A stretch of 64,000 nucleotides of DNA from Paragyromitra xinjiangensis (lineage: Eukaryota; Ascomycota; Pezizomycetes; Pezizales; Discinaceae): assembly GCA_038503065.1 (NCBI GenBank), contig JBCAMK010000007.1, forward strand, positions 806,001-870,000. Reading direction: 5' to 3'. This document shows positions 11,959 through 23,462 of the stretch, one piece after another. The position numbers and the translations under genes were made by a program. Position 1 is the stretch's first letter. The number at the start of each line of letters is the position of its first letter. Below the pieces are notes generated by a model. It ran no database searches and was not told the origin of the DNA. It worked only from the letters and a program-made list of their open reading frames with translations.

Positions 11959-14900
11959 GATGTGTATAGAGGAATGGATATGGTATAGATTGAGAGGAGT
12001 GTATTTGGAGTGTAGGGGATGGAAGTAGAGAGAAGAGAGGGAAGGTGACCGAAGTTCAGGAAAAATTGTTGAGGGTTTTTCTCTCAGTTCTGAAACTCCT
12101 TCTTCTCCGAGTGCGAACTAAAGACGTCACCCGTGCCGTTGGGACTAGTTAACCAACAAAACGGGGATGATACAAAATTTAACGGAAGGGAGTCCAATTG
12201 AACTAACGGTTCTATTCAAGGCTTTGAGAATTTCCTCTGATTTTATCAGACCTCTTTACTCTGGTTCTGGGCTTGTGGCTGTAACCCAGTTGATGTCATG
12301 AAATCCTGGCTTTAGGGCCTAGGGTAGAGGAACAACTTCTAGATATTCAAATATTTGAAAAGGAACGACTTTCCCGATATTATCTTACCTTGACATCCTT
12401 TTAGCCAGATAAAATATAGCTTCAATGACTTGGAATTGACCTCTGGCCGTACACATAGCGACAGGATTTCCAGCGGTCGAGATGCACAATTCGCGAGGAA
12501 ACACAAATATCTGATCTGTGAGGCTGAAGTGTGTGGATGAAAAGGAAAGTCCAAGAGGAGCGAGCTACACAATAAGGCAGCAACGACCCGGATCCATGAA
12601 TCCTCGCTCAACATTGCTTGTTATGTGCCACAAAAAACTGCATATATTTGTTCTCCGAGTAAGACGAGCAAAAACATCCAAGTATGCACATGTGGCTAAT
12701 ATAAATATGGTTCCCTAAACCAACAACATTGACAGCGTGTATTCGGAGCGCTATAATAATAAATTTCTAGACCATGTCACATAAATGAATGTGGCTTTAT
12801 GTATGTTGGTATTTGTTCTCAAAATAAAGATGGAATGGTTAATACCCTTCCCATACTTTTGCAGACCTATCGTGGTATCTAGCGAGCAAACTCATGGGCC
12901 TATAGCGGGGGAAGGGAATTGCATCTGGTTGATCGGAAGACCGAAATCTGTGACAATCTGCTTAGGAAAGTGCTGCTACAAATAACCCTAACCTTGGGTT
13001 TTAGGTGTATGTATGTAGGATATGACGCCTCTCATCTACCATAAACCCGTGGACCTATTTTCCAGGTACCAAGGCAGCGTTGGCATAGCATGGGAAGTGG
13101 CGTGAGGGTTCTGTTTACCCCAGTAACTTAGTTAAGATAAATGAATCTAGCAAAAGAGATTAGTCGTGCTTTGGGTAGGCAGTCGTATCACAACCTTTAC
13201 CAGAAAAAGTTCATCTCTCCAAGTATAACGGTACATGTAGCTGTATACTGGTGTTGATCCATGTGGTGGCATCTGTTCTATCCTCCGTCCGGTACCCCTA
13301 GCTTTAGATTGCTTTACCGTCCTGCTTTGCAGCTTAGATAAAACTCTGGTAAAAGAATACCTGTGAGGAAGTTGCTCATTTGATCGCTTGTAGTCGTGTG
13401 CGGTTGCTTGACGCCTAATATTTGGATCTATGCTTAGGATATTAAATTTTGGAATAGACGTCAAACTTAAGTAACAAAGGGACACATTTAGTCACTTACC
13501 GCTTTGGTCTATTATTTGTTAGGATTTAAAGGTGTAGCTAGTTCCTACTTAGTGAAGTTAAGGCACAACAAAAGCTCAGGCACATATGGCTTTTTTTTAA
13601 GATAGAGCCCTTTTACCTTGATATAATATCCTCCAACTAGGGACTGCCCATGTGTTACCACATGGGCGTTGGGAGGGGGAAGTAGTAGGAGGGTGAATTT
13701 GACGGCAAAGGTATATTGGCTCATGATGACTCTCATCTATTCGGTACACCAAGCCAGTTAAGAGTCTCGTGATACTTAAAATCAATTACATGTATGAGCG
13801 TAGTTTAGTAGGGTAACCTCAAGTTTCTGCCCTTTTCCTCACCCCACATATATAGATGTAATTGGTGCATGTTCGGTAGAGCGCATGCCGGCACTGCGCA
13901 GTCTGACATTTACGCAGCCGCGGGACTATTTTTGTTTTTTGAGGGTTTATCCGGATCTCCGGGGCAGATGCTACATTCGGCACTATAGAGATCCTGTGCA
14001 TGCAGCCGCAAGTAATAGCCGCACTTAAACCTCACATCTAGGTTTGTTTCATGGGTACATGTAGTTCACTGTGCTACGATATTGGAATTTCTAGACCCGT
14101 ATAACAACCCCCCACGCTGACAGCTAGATACGTATGCAAACGACCCATTAACTTGCAAGATATGGAGAGATTTCTAGGATTATGTCGACGACTGCAGATA
14201 TATCCAACTAGCAGCTGTCAGTTCCCCGCACGATCACGTTTCACATACGTATTCTGGTATTTTTTTCTGGTATTGCTACTCACAAGACGCTTAGATATAG
14301 AAAGTAATGAGTACATGCATCTTCTTATAGTGCACATGTCTTTTTTTTAAGAATGTGGACACTTAAATTGAAACCACTGTCTAGTCATAGTCAATTTTCT
14401 CCCATCTATCCGCAATGATGGATAGTTGCGACTCTGCATTGAAAAATATAGTTGGAGATATTGCTTGGGCGTGGAAAAGGAAGAGCTGCAAAACTGCCTC
14501 GAATCGCACCTAGTAGACAAACACATGGCTATGCATGCAAAAAAGACAGCACTGTTTAGACCTGTCACTAGGTAATCAACAATCGGAAGAACTGGCGCTA
14601 CCATACAGGCCCTGTAGCATGTGTATCGGCTGTGCCCAGGAGGCGAAAAAAGGTTCTTGGGTTCTGGAGATACGGGCCATACGGTCCCCTAGACCGTTGT
14701 TTCGTCCGCTTCGAGAACCTGCGGCTCTCGGAAGACCTTGCGGAGGAAGGGGACTTGGGACCTAAGAAAAAGCCGCGAAAATATACGTCGGACAAATGCC
14801 TGTCCTGCAGGCACCCGGCGTGCAGCATACTAGTTTATCTCGGAACTATAACCCACTAATAATCAGTGGGTATATGCTAATGGAAAAATACCTGAATCTA

Positions 14901-15617
14901 CGAATGGTCTTCCTCCCGGTGCCTTTCTTTGCTCTTCATAATATCTAATATCGTGTTTAGATACGCGTTTCCCAGATACTGATATTGCCTCCCTTTTCAT
15001 CATAATTCCGGAACCTTGTTAGCTTCTTAAGGATAAGGTAGACCAATATAATGCCATACACCACCAGATAGTTTGAGTCCCGGGTGGGGATTATGTGAGC
15101 TTTATTCTACTCACGCTATATACTCTACAATCAGTCCCGGAATCAGTTTGTATTCTGCTCTACGGACTAGCCGGACAAAATTACCGTTAAATTTTCCCCA
15201 TTTGCTCTTTTTCCATCCTTTTGGGATCCACCGATTGCCCCCGTATCTGTTGATCTTACATATACCTGCAATAGAAGGGGCACCAAACGATCCGTTAAGT
15301 TACTGGGAGGTTAAAAGATCCCTTGGAGTCTCACTAAATGCAGGATAGTCGATGACTATGTAGAATTCAAGTTCTCTTTTAGGCTGGGGTGTAGCCAAAT
15401 TCCGGCCTTTTGCTAGGGTGAGATCTACCGAAACTATGGGTAATGCTAATGATCTGTTTTCCACTTAAGAAAGGGTGTATTTCTTTCACCCCACAATGGG
15501 CTCAATTACTTTTATAAATAACCTGGATTTCCTCGGAGAATTGGAAGGCCCATCAGTCGATTCCCCCACATAATAGGCTCCTAGTAGCGGAAACAAAAGG
15601 AAGTCCTACCACCAACC
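11959..15617. other. AT-rich gene-poor stretch, 3.7 kb
   Basis: The first 150 bases are the citrate synthase leader. The rest has many stops in all frames and no recognisable gene. It contains three of the window's nine TACATGTA palindromes (13232, 13787, 14056), a 9-bp hairpin at 13646, and a GC-rich island (about 14640-14830) open on both strands but without homology that I recognise. The island includes ACGGTC-CCCTA-GACCGT at about 14683. It may be decayed transposon or gene sequence. Confidence 0.4.
13646..13667. repeat. Perfect 9-bp hairpin
   Basis: GCCCATGTG and CACATGGGC flank a 4-nt loop (TTAC). It lies in the gene-poor stretch, not next to a gene end, so a role as transcription terminator is not evident. 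Confidence 0.6.
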
Positions 15618-17621
15618 ATGGCGTCGGAAAAGGTCAACCCTGATATTTTTCATGAGGAAGGACATGAGACAAGACAAGTCACCAATGTGGGACTTGCAGA
15701 CGCTTTGGCACAGGCTAATCCTAGCCCATGGACTAGGAGAATGTTCAAGCTCTATGGATTTTTGTTCATTGCATTTCTAAATTCTTGTATCAATGGTTAT
15801 GATGGATCGTTGATGGGTGGGATTAACGCTATGTTAACATATCAGAAGTATGTTTTGAATATCCGCAGAGAGCTTGAGAGAAGCTATGTTTCGTAGCTTA
15901 CCTTAATGCTATAGTTATTTCAATATCTCGAGTACCGGATCTAAAACTGGGCTGGTGTTCTCGATTTACACGATCGGTAATATTGTCGGATCCTTTTTCT
16001 GTGGGCCGTTCACGGATTGGTGGGGGCGCCGCTGGGGAATGTTCATTGGTGCCGCTATTATCATCATTGGGACAGCCATTCAAGCTCCTGCTACCAGTCT
16101 AGGGATGTTCATGGGTGGCCGTTTCATTCTCGGTTTCGGTGTTGCAACCTGTGCTACTGCTGTTAGTATCATCTTTCGTAAATGTTAATCTAACGTTCTT
16201 CGCAGATGATATTTGGTGAAGCGAACGATAGCTAATTGCTAGTATGATTAAGGGACCATCCTATGTCGCGGAAATGGCCCATCCTGCCTGGCGTGGGACT
16301 ATTACCGGGATGTACAACACTTTTTGGTTTATTGGTGGTATCCCAGCTTCTTGGGTTTTGTATGGAACAGAAAGTAGGTCAAAGTCGTCTTTCTTCGAGA
16401 TCTAGCAGAAACGGGGCTTGCATAAGCTGACCTTATCTTAGGTATCCAGAACGATCTTTCGTGGAGATTACCTATCTGGATCCAAGCACTTGCTTCGGGC
16501 GGTGTGATTTTGGGATGTCTATTCTGCCCCGAGACACCGCGTTGGTTAATTTCAAACGACCGTCATGAAGAAGCACTTCAGGTCATGACTGAATTCCATG
16601 GAGAGGGCGATCGTAATTCCCCTGTCGTCCAGTTAACGTACAAGGAAATGATCGAGGAGATTGCAACTGAGGGCTCCGATAAACGTTGGTGGGATTATCG
16701 TGATCTCTTCAACTCGAGAAATGCATGGTGGCGTATGGTTTGCGTTATCGGCATGGCATTTTTTGGGCAGGTTTGTTTTTTGCATCTTCGAATCTTCCCG
16801 GGTATTTACTGATGGAACTTTATAGTGGGCCGGAAATGGTGCTATTTCATATTTTATGCCAGTGTTGCTCAAGTCAGTCGGAATTGAGAGTCCCAAAACT
16901 CAGCTAGTAAGTCTGCAAAGCTCTTTGAAACTAGTATTTTGGTTGCTAATATCACAGCGCAGCTCTATGCGGCTATCCTCAACGTCATATCTTTCGTTAT
17001 GTCGACAATCGGCGCACGTTTCACCGATACATTTGGTCGTCGCCCCGTACTGTTGATAGCTACAGCTCTATTCGTCGTCGAGTGGTCAATCGTCACCGCC
17101 CTCACCGCTGTTTATGGAGGACCTGAAAACACTAATGGGAACGGTTCTCGTGCCGCGATCACGTTTATATACCTCTTTGGAATTACCTACTCTTTCGCCT
17201 ACACCCCGCTCCAGGGGTTGTATCCTGTCGAGTGCTTATCATACGAGACCCGTGCCAAGGGTATGGGAATGTACAACTTATTCGTCAATATTGCCGCCTT
17301 CTTCAACACTTATGCTATTCCAGCTGCCTGGGAGCGAGCGCAGTGGCGCTTCTACTATTTGTATATCGCCTGGAACGTCTTCCAAACGATTTTTATTTAC
17401 TTCTTGTAAGCATACCTCTATTCTGATTAGGGGAGAAATCGAGTACTAAACCGATATATAGTTTCATTGAAACAAAGGGTCGGACGCTCGAAGAGATCAA
17501 TGAGATCTTTGATGCTCCTTATCCCAAGAAGAAGTCCCTGGAGAAGCACACCGTTGTCATAACAGAACATGGTGTACTAGAGAAGGAGGGAGGGTTGGAA
17601 GCCATAGATCACTCAGATTAG
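15618..17621 (+). CDS. MFS sugar transporter (lactose permease/hexose porter type)
   Basis: This is a 12-helix plasma-membrane sugar/H+ symporter of the Major Facilitator family. Seven exons are inferred: 15618-15847, 15915-16161, 16253-16373, 16442-16770, 16826-16906, 16963-17405 and 17462-17621. They give 536 residues. Sugar-porter signatures are present: GYDGSLMGGINAM in helix 1, DWWGRRWGMFIGA, GRFILGFGVATCATAG, PETPRWLISNDRHEEAL before the central loop, DTFGRRPVLLIATAL, then PVECLSYETRAKG and ETKGRTLEEINEIFD at the end. The acceptor of the fifth intron was set at CACAGCGCAG because only that one restores TQLLYAAILNVISF. The substrate cannot be decided; similarity is to the fungal lactose-permease-like clade. 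A TACATGTA palindrome begins 2 nt after the stop. Confidence 0.88.
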
Positions 17622-18230
17622 ATACATGTATGGTTGCAACCTTTTGTCACTGAAGAAAACCATATTTTTCCTATTGTTGGGAGAAGATCGAAGATCGTGT
17701 ATATTAGCACCAATACAATATCCTTGAATTCATAAAATTAAACAAAAGCGTGAATCCAAAGCTTGGTGCTGATGCTGGAACCAAGATACTGGAAAGCCAA
17801 GCCTCAAAAATTAGCGGGCTATCGCTTATCACCCGCAGTAGCACGTAAAGCTTATTGCCAGAGCCCGAGAACCTCGAGGTTGTTCAACTTTACCTTAAAT
17901 AAAACTGGAAATGTTTGAAAATGTCTGGAATGCAGCGTGACAATTTACCCATGCTGATAAGCATTGGCCAGCTAGCTGGCTGGTGAAGCTGCATAAAGGT
18001 GGGGCTGCAGCGATCTAAGCCTCGTTGTCCACCATGGTTCTCCAGTCTGTTGTTTAAGTATAATAACTAACCTATCTACCCGCCTTGCTCAGCCCTTCAG
18101 CCCTCAGCCGCAACGTCCCCATAAAACCGCTCCACATACCGCCCGTCTCCCAACTGTGCTCTACTTCAACATTGGTTGTTTGCTCGAGAAAAAATAAAAC
18201 AAAGTGTAGCTCTGACTTTCGTTGCTTAAG
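17622..18230. other. Intergenic, syntaxin promoter
   Basis: The region is AT-rich at the left. The right part (18080-18230) is pyrimidine-rich leader. No gene was recognised. Confidence 0.4.
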
Positions 18231-19379
18231 ATGGCTGGAAATGTAAGCTATCGCCGGTCGCAACCCTCGAGTTTCGCTTGCTGACATTGGTTGATTGTCA
18301 TCAGGGCTATGAAATGGAAACTCACCGAGCCCCGCTTCTCGAGTCTAATCAATACGCGGGTGGCCATCAAGCTTTAGATATCCAAGAGTTCCTCAACGAA
18401 GTGACCGGTATCACCGGGTTGATCACAACATTCAGAAATAACGTTTTACATATCTCCTCCCTTCACAACCAGAGCCTCCAGTCCTACGACCATGGCTCAA
18501 CTACAGGATCTTCAGGTCAATTGGAAGCACTCATCGCGGACACCTCGGTCCTGACAAAACAAATTCGAGATGGGATAAAATACTTAGAGCGGGATACCTT
18601 GATGAGCGACTACTCCACACAAAGTACCAAGGGCATGCAGGCCAATAAATTGAAGGCCGATTTCGATAAAGAATTGAAGGCATATCAGCAGGTAGGGCCA
18701 AATTTTCCCGAACTCGATGTTTATCGATGAGGAAAATGCTCATCCTATGATATAGGTCGAGAACCAATTCCGGACGAGATATAGAGAGCAAATGAGCCGA
18801 CAATATCGTATTGTAAACCCTGAAGCTACCGACGCTGAAATCGAACAACTCGTTGAAAGTGGTGAAACCCAAGTCTTCAGCCAAGCTGTAATTTCCCTCC
18901 CCTGATTAATAATCACCAATGAGCCTCACTGACATTTCATCCAGCTTCTCTCCGGTGGTCGGAGCCGAGAAGCGAACTCCGTCAATGCAGCAGTGAAAGC
19001 CCGTCAACAAGAAATCCAAAAGATTGAGAGCACACTCATAGAACTTCTAACGCTGTTTGAGCAAATGGCTGAGCAAGTCGTCCTCGATGAAGCTAAGTTT
19101 GAGATGGTTGAGGATAATGCGGTAAAAGTTGAAGAGGATATCAAGCAAGCCAATGTTCATCTGGAGACAGGTGTCCAAAGCGCAAGGGGAGCTAGAAGAA
19201 AGAAGTGGATGTGTCTCGGTCTTGGGGTTGGTATCGTTATAATCGTTGTTGTTGTCGTTGCGGTCGTGATTAGTGTACAGAATGCGGGGAAGGGAAGTAC
19301 CAACACTACCAATACAGTAACAACTACTGCACCACCAGCCGCAACAACTACCACCGCACTTCCAGCTATACGATTTTAA
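18231..19379 (+). CDS. Syntaxin-like Qa-SNARE with variant zero layer
   Basis: This is a plasma-membrane or endosomal t-SNARE related to Sso1/Sso2. Four exons (18231-18242, 18305-18691, 18756-18887, 18945-19379) give 321 residues. The order is a short N-terminus, a Habc-type helical bundle (about residues 25-165, with LEALIADTSVLTKQIRDGIK), a SNARE helix (about 196-255), the basic ARGARRKKW linker and one membrane span (about 258-280, Val/Ile-rich). Two points are odd. The central-layer position normally Gln is Asp225 (VVLDEAKFE where Sso1 has VIEQQENVD). About 35 Thr/Ala/Pro-rich residues also follow the membrane span, where syntaxins normally stop. It may be a paralogue of the filamentous-fungal syntaxins rather than the main exocytic one. 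Confidence 0.85.
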
Positions 19380-20117
19380 TTTGGCGTTCAGGGAGATGAG
19401 CTCGGATGGATGGGTGTCAGGTTTATCATGGCTTTTGGACTTTAATTTGTGTATAGTGATATCTTAGGCCTACTGGTCAAAATTTTTCCGTTTTCCTTTG
19501 TTTTCATTGGGAATTACTTGGCTGGAGTGAGGTGATAGGGAAGGGAGGAACAATATTTGAACATCAAAAGTACAGTCTTTATGGCAGGCTTATATACGAA
19601 GATATGATCTAACCCGTGGACAAGACCGTATCAGCATTTGCACGACGATATTGACCACAGTGCCTTCCTGTTCCCAGGTTTGAGGAATGCCAAGCCATAT
19701 TGGTTTTAACTTATTCACAGTCTCAAATTGGTGATATCATATGCTCTCACTCGTGCGACAACCAAGCTGAAGCTTAATTTTAGGCTAACCTCGAGTCTGA
19801 ATCCTCTTCGCCCCAGAATTGATATCCCAATAATGTGGTTGCGATCGCCAAGAATCCATGAACGTTAATCTTCGATTCAACGAAGGTTGTCATGACCTCA
19901 CTCTTTCTTAGATCGGACGAGCGAAAGCTAAAACAGCTGAGCGAGCGAGCTTAATAGGATTCATACGTATCACCCGGTAAGCTATGACATATAACTCGCT
20001 CCCTAACTATGGCACCCTATTTAAACGCTTGAAATTTTTTGGCTTGAAGAACAATATTTCTTTCAACTCGCAAGAACCTTTCAACTTCAGAATAATCTAT
20101 ATTTTTCGACAAAAGCT
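19380..20117. other. Intergenic, no gene seen
   Basis: This is AT-rich sequence between two + strand genes. The last 70 bases look like a leader of the next gene. No repeat or RNA gene was recognised. Confidence 0.4.
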
Positions 20118-20984
20118 ATGATTGATGACCCGCGCCGATTCGAACCCCGCCATGATTCCTCGCGTTTCACACCGTACACACCAGACCCGCAAAACTCACT
20201 TCCGTTGCCTCCAGATAGAATGACTATGGTGAAGGATATTATAAGTCTCTACGGTGGGAAGCCAAGTGAGGAAGCTATGAGGCATTACCACGAAAAATCC
20301 GTGTATGATGACCCATTCAGCTTTTGTGATACGAGGTATAAAATAGCTGGACAATGGTACGGTATGTGTTTTGCTAGGACGTTAGTTACACGTTTGTGGA
20401 TGTGGGTAGTTGAGATTGACGATAGAAAATGATTATTTAGGGCTCCCAAAAGCATTCAAGAAATTGAACCCAAAGGAATATGAGGTGGTTGAGAACGAGC
20501 CTGACGAGATTACATTCAAACTTCGGCAGGTGGGTGCCCCTTGCTATCTTCGACAGAGAGTATCATACGCTCCACAGGGGATGTCGAACTGACAATAAGC
20601 TACTGGAGTGATTTATAGGAATATACCTTCAAGGGTATTGGCACGACAAAAGTAGTAGATTCACTCGTAACACTGAAGCTTGATCCCAACGAGGTAGGCC
20701 CAATCCAATTCAGAACCGATACAGACCTTTTAGCACTAGCTAACATGAGTTATTCAAAGGCGAAACCAACTATTAGATACCATAAAGACCAATGGAACGA
20801 GAAAGACTACTCTCATGAAGGGCTGGGCTATATTTTCAAGGAACTCAACGGGTAAGTTGAAATCGTGTTGCCCCGTAACCATACTCTAAGGTGACTGATC
20901 GCCAATTACTCCACCACCGCCAGGAACCATCTAACCAAGATTACGAACCCACCTGAATCGTTGAAAAGTGTGGATGAAAGCTAA
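20118..20984 (+). CDS. SnoaL-like (NTF2-fold) protein of unknown function
   Basis: Five exons (20118-20361, 20441-20529, 20619-20693, 20760-20851, 20924-20984) encode 186 residues. The pattern LYGGKPSEEAMRHYHEKSVY, DDPFSFCDTRYKIAGQWYG, then DSLVTLKLDPNE and IRYHKDQWNEKDYSHEGLG is typical of a small SnoaL/NTF2-like family widespread in ascomycetes. Members have an alpha+beta cone fold and no assigned substrate. No signal peptide or membrane segment is seen, so it is probably cytosolic. All four introns have good ends and the phases agree. The exact biochemical role is unknown. Confidence 0.8.
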
Positions 20985-21765
20985 GCTACTGATCTTGCAT
21001 AATCTATGGATTTATGTTTACTTCTCACGGCGTGTGTAGAGTTGTATTTAGGATGTGCACTTTATCTAGTATGGCGGCCAGAGCAGGGAAATTAAACCGA
21101 AATAAAGCATATGAATAGCCTTCTTGATATCGACTGAAGAAGGAAAATAACCTTATTCGGATTATTTTTTTTCTTGCTATAACAGTAGCAATGGTAACAG
21201 AATGCTAGGTACCCTATACTTAGTGAATTCTTTATTCCTACATGGGTTGCATTTCCGACTTGTGCATTTCGTCGTAAGGATAGAATTCCGATCTAGGGTT
21301 ATTGGTTGGGTTCTTGATGAGTGGGATGTAGAGAATGGTAACTTCTATTTGAAGAAAATTTCCAAAATTACATGTAGTTTACATAAGTTACATGTACTGA
21401 AGAAGATCGCAGACCCTCGGCTCCTAGCTCCCAAAACTTTAAACGCCAACAACAAATAATTGTAGTACGGTCCCAACAAAACCAAATCAAGAAGAAAGAA
21501 AATTGCGCTCAACATGTACCAGACATGTTTCTACTATTCTGCCTATATCTGGCTCTTATCCTGTCTCTCACCTACTACTAATTGATAACTGCATTTTCGA
21601 GTTTATCTGTTCTATTCGTGGGATCGTGGGCTCCAAGTAACCTTGAATCCCCACCTCTGAAACCTAGGTTGTTCACCACGGGGCTAAACGACGCATTTTC
21701 GTAAGACGTTAGAAAGCCCGTGTGCGTCGAGTTCTGTATGAAGGCATAGAACCAAGGTTATTGAG
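20985..21765. other. Convergent intergenic region
   Basis: This gap is AT-rich. Two TACATGTA palindromes lie 20 bp apart (21369 and 21389). No gene was recognised. Confidence 0.4.
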
Positions 21766-23462
21766 TTAAAAAACAGGAGATGTTCGAACAGCCTTAAATT
21801 TGGAAGCTGCATCTGAAAGTTGTATCCCGGGTTCTTTTTGGGCGTTGGAGGTAGGCTCTAGTTCGCCGTCGCTTTTTGGTGAGGAAGGAAGCTGATCATC
21901 ACCTCCACCAGTTGGTTCTCTCGCAGGGGTAGCCCAAAAATCGAACAAACTTCTATTTCTCGCCCCAGCAACAGATTTGGGGGCACCTTTCTTTTTGGGT
22001 GAAGCTCTGCCTGTAGTTTTCTCTCCTATTGGACTCGGGCGATAGCTTCCACCGCCACTATTGGGAACTTCATCCCTTTTTTTCTTCAATTTCGGCTTCA
22101 TAGGGGTCTTTACAGCCTTTGAAGGAGTTCTTGTAGGAGCTTTAATCAAAAGTGACGAATTATCCTCATCGCTTTCACCTAGTGGTAGCAACCGCTGTTC
22201 ATAGTCCACACGCGGGATTTTTCGAAGTGAGCGTCCCGACTCGGGGCAAGTATTCCTAGCTCGACTTGAAGCAGAAACCTCATTTTGACCTGCTGGATGA
22301 GGCTGAAGTTGATCTTGGTCCGAGGAGAGTATGGGCAACGGTGGTGGACTACGATGTTGCTGCCCTCGTATTTCCGCTCCGACGAATCCAGATCCAACCA
22401 AAACACCCTCAATGGCCCCATCCTCGTTCAATATTCCGCTTGATTGAGATACCATGTCTTGTGGTGACCTAGCCATTTGAAAATCTTTGAGTAGGCTATC
22501 TTCAACATCACCATCGGATGAGTCGTCATATGATGATACGGTTGGACTCTTTGGCATTCGCCTGTCTTTGAACTGGCGCCGGTTGGTGGATTTAGATGAA
22601 CTAGCTAACTTCGATATCTGCCTCCGTTTTCCGATTCCGTTGATGGGATTATAATCTCCCACTGGTTGGTTTCCCCCCTCCTGAGGGGTGAACCGGGGTA
22701 GGTCGCCCTTTCCCATTTCTTGGCTAGACTCTGTCTCATTCCCGGTTTTACACATATCACTCAGGTGAGATTCCAGGTCAATAGAGTTTATTTTCCGGAA
22801 GGAGACTGAGAAGTAGTATCAGTGTAGTGTTAGAAATAAGATTGCGATTTAACAAATAATTGAATTCTGATTGGGAGAAATGACTTACAAGTTAACGCTG
22901 TGGTACCTTTCCCCACATCGGTGGATCCAGTATCCGAAGCAATACTCTCCGTCGTTTGATCCCGTAGCCTCAACGACGCATTCCTACCCCCGTCTCCATT
23001 CCCTTCATCTTGCTTCACCACTTGATTATGTATCTTTCCTTTCCTGTCTGGGCACTGCACAATATCACTAATCCTTTCCACTAACTCGTTGTACCGTTTT
23101 TGCTGTAATTGATGAAATATTTCGTATCGCCTTTGTTGTTCATGGTGAAATTCATTTTCCATATATCTTAAGTTCTCGATGGTATCACGAATCGATATCA
23201 AGCTCTTAGTATCCATGCCTAAATGTTGTAAGAAAATAGAATAACAGGCAATCGCCACCCTCCTTGGGGGAGAAAAGGTACCTATTTTGTCTTGGCTATA
23301 ATCAGCCCCGCTGGATGTGCCTGAGTGGCTTCTTATGTTTGATGATGAGCGACGATGTTTCGATTTCTTCTGCAGCGGACTCTTTATATCGGCTTCGTTT
23401 CCGGAGAGAACGCTAGCTTTCCTCCCTCGTTTTGGCGCGAAGTCTTCTCTAGCGGTGTACAT
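21766..23462 (-). CDS. Hypothetical disordered protein with a coiled coil
   Basis: I do not recognise this family. Three exons are inferred (23462-23282, 23218-22889, 22805-21766), giving 516 residues. The first intron is 63 nt and keeps the frame if retained, so a 537-residue form is possible. The N-terminus is basic and Ser-rich (RGRKASVLSG, then SPLQKKSKHRRSSS). A predicted coiled coil spans about residues 60-115 (DTIENLRYMENEFHHEQQRR, then IFHQLQQKRYNELVERISDI). The C-terminal two thirds are disordered, with many SP/TP sites, Lys-rich nuclear-signal-like clusters and the short hydrophobic motif RNRSLFDFWATPAR near the end. Composition suggests a nuclear, phosphoregulated protein, perhaps chromatin or cell-cycle related, but that is inference from composition only. 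Confidence 0.65.

Noticed and set aside
14598..14859. GC-rich frames on both strands in the gene-poor region
   Set aside because: Both strands are open only because of local GC content; no family is recognised and no splice context supports a gene.
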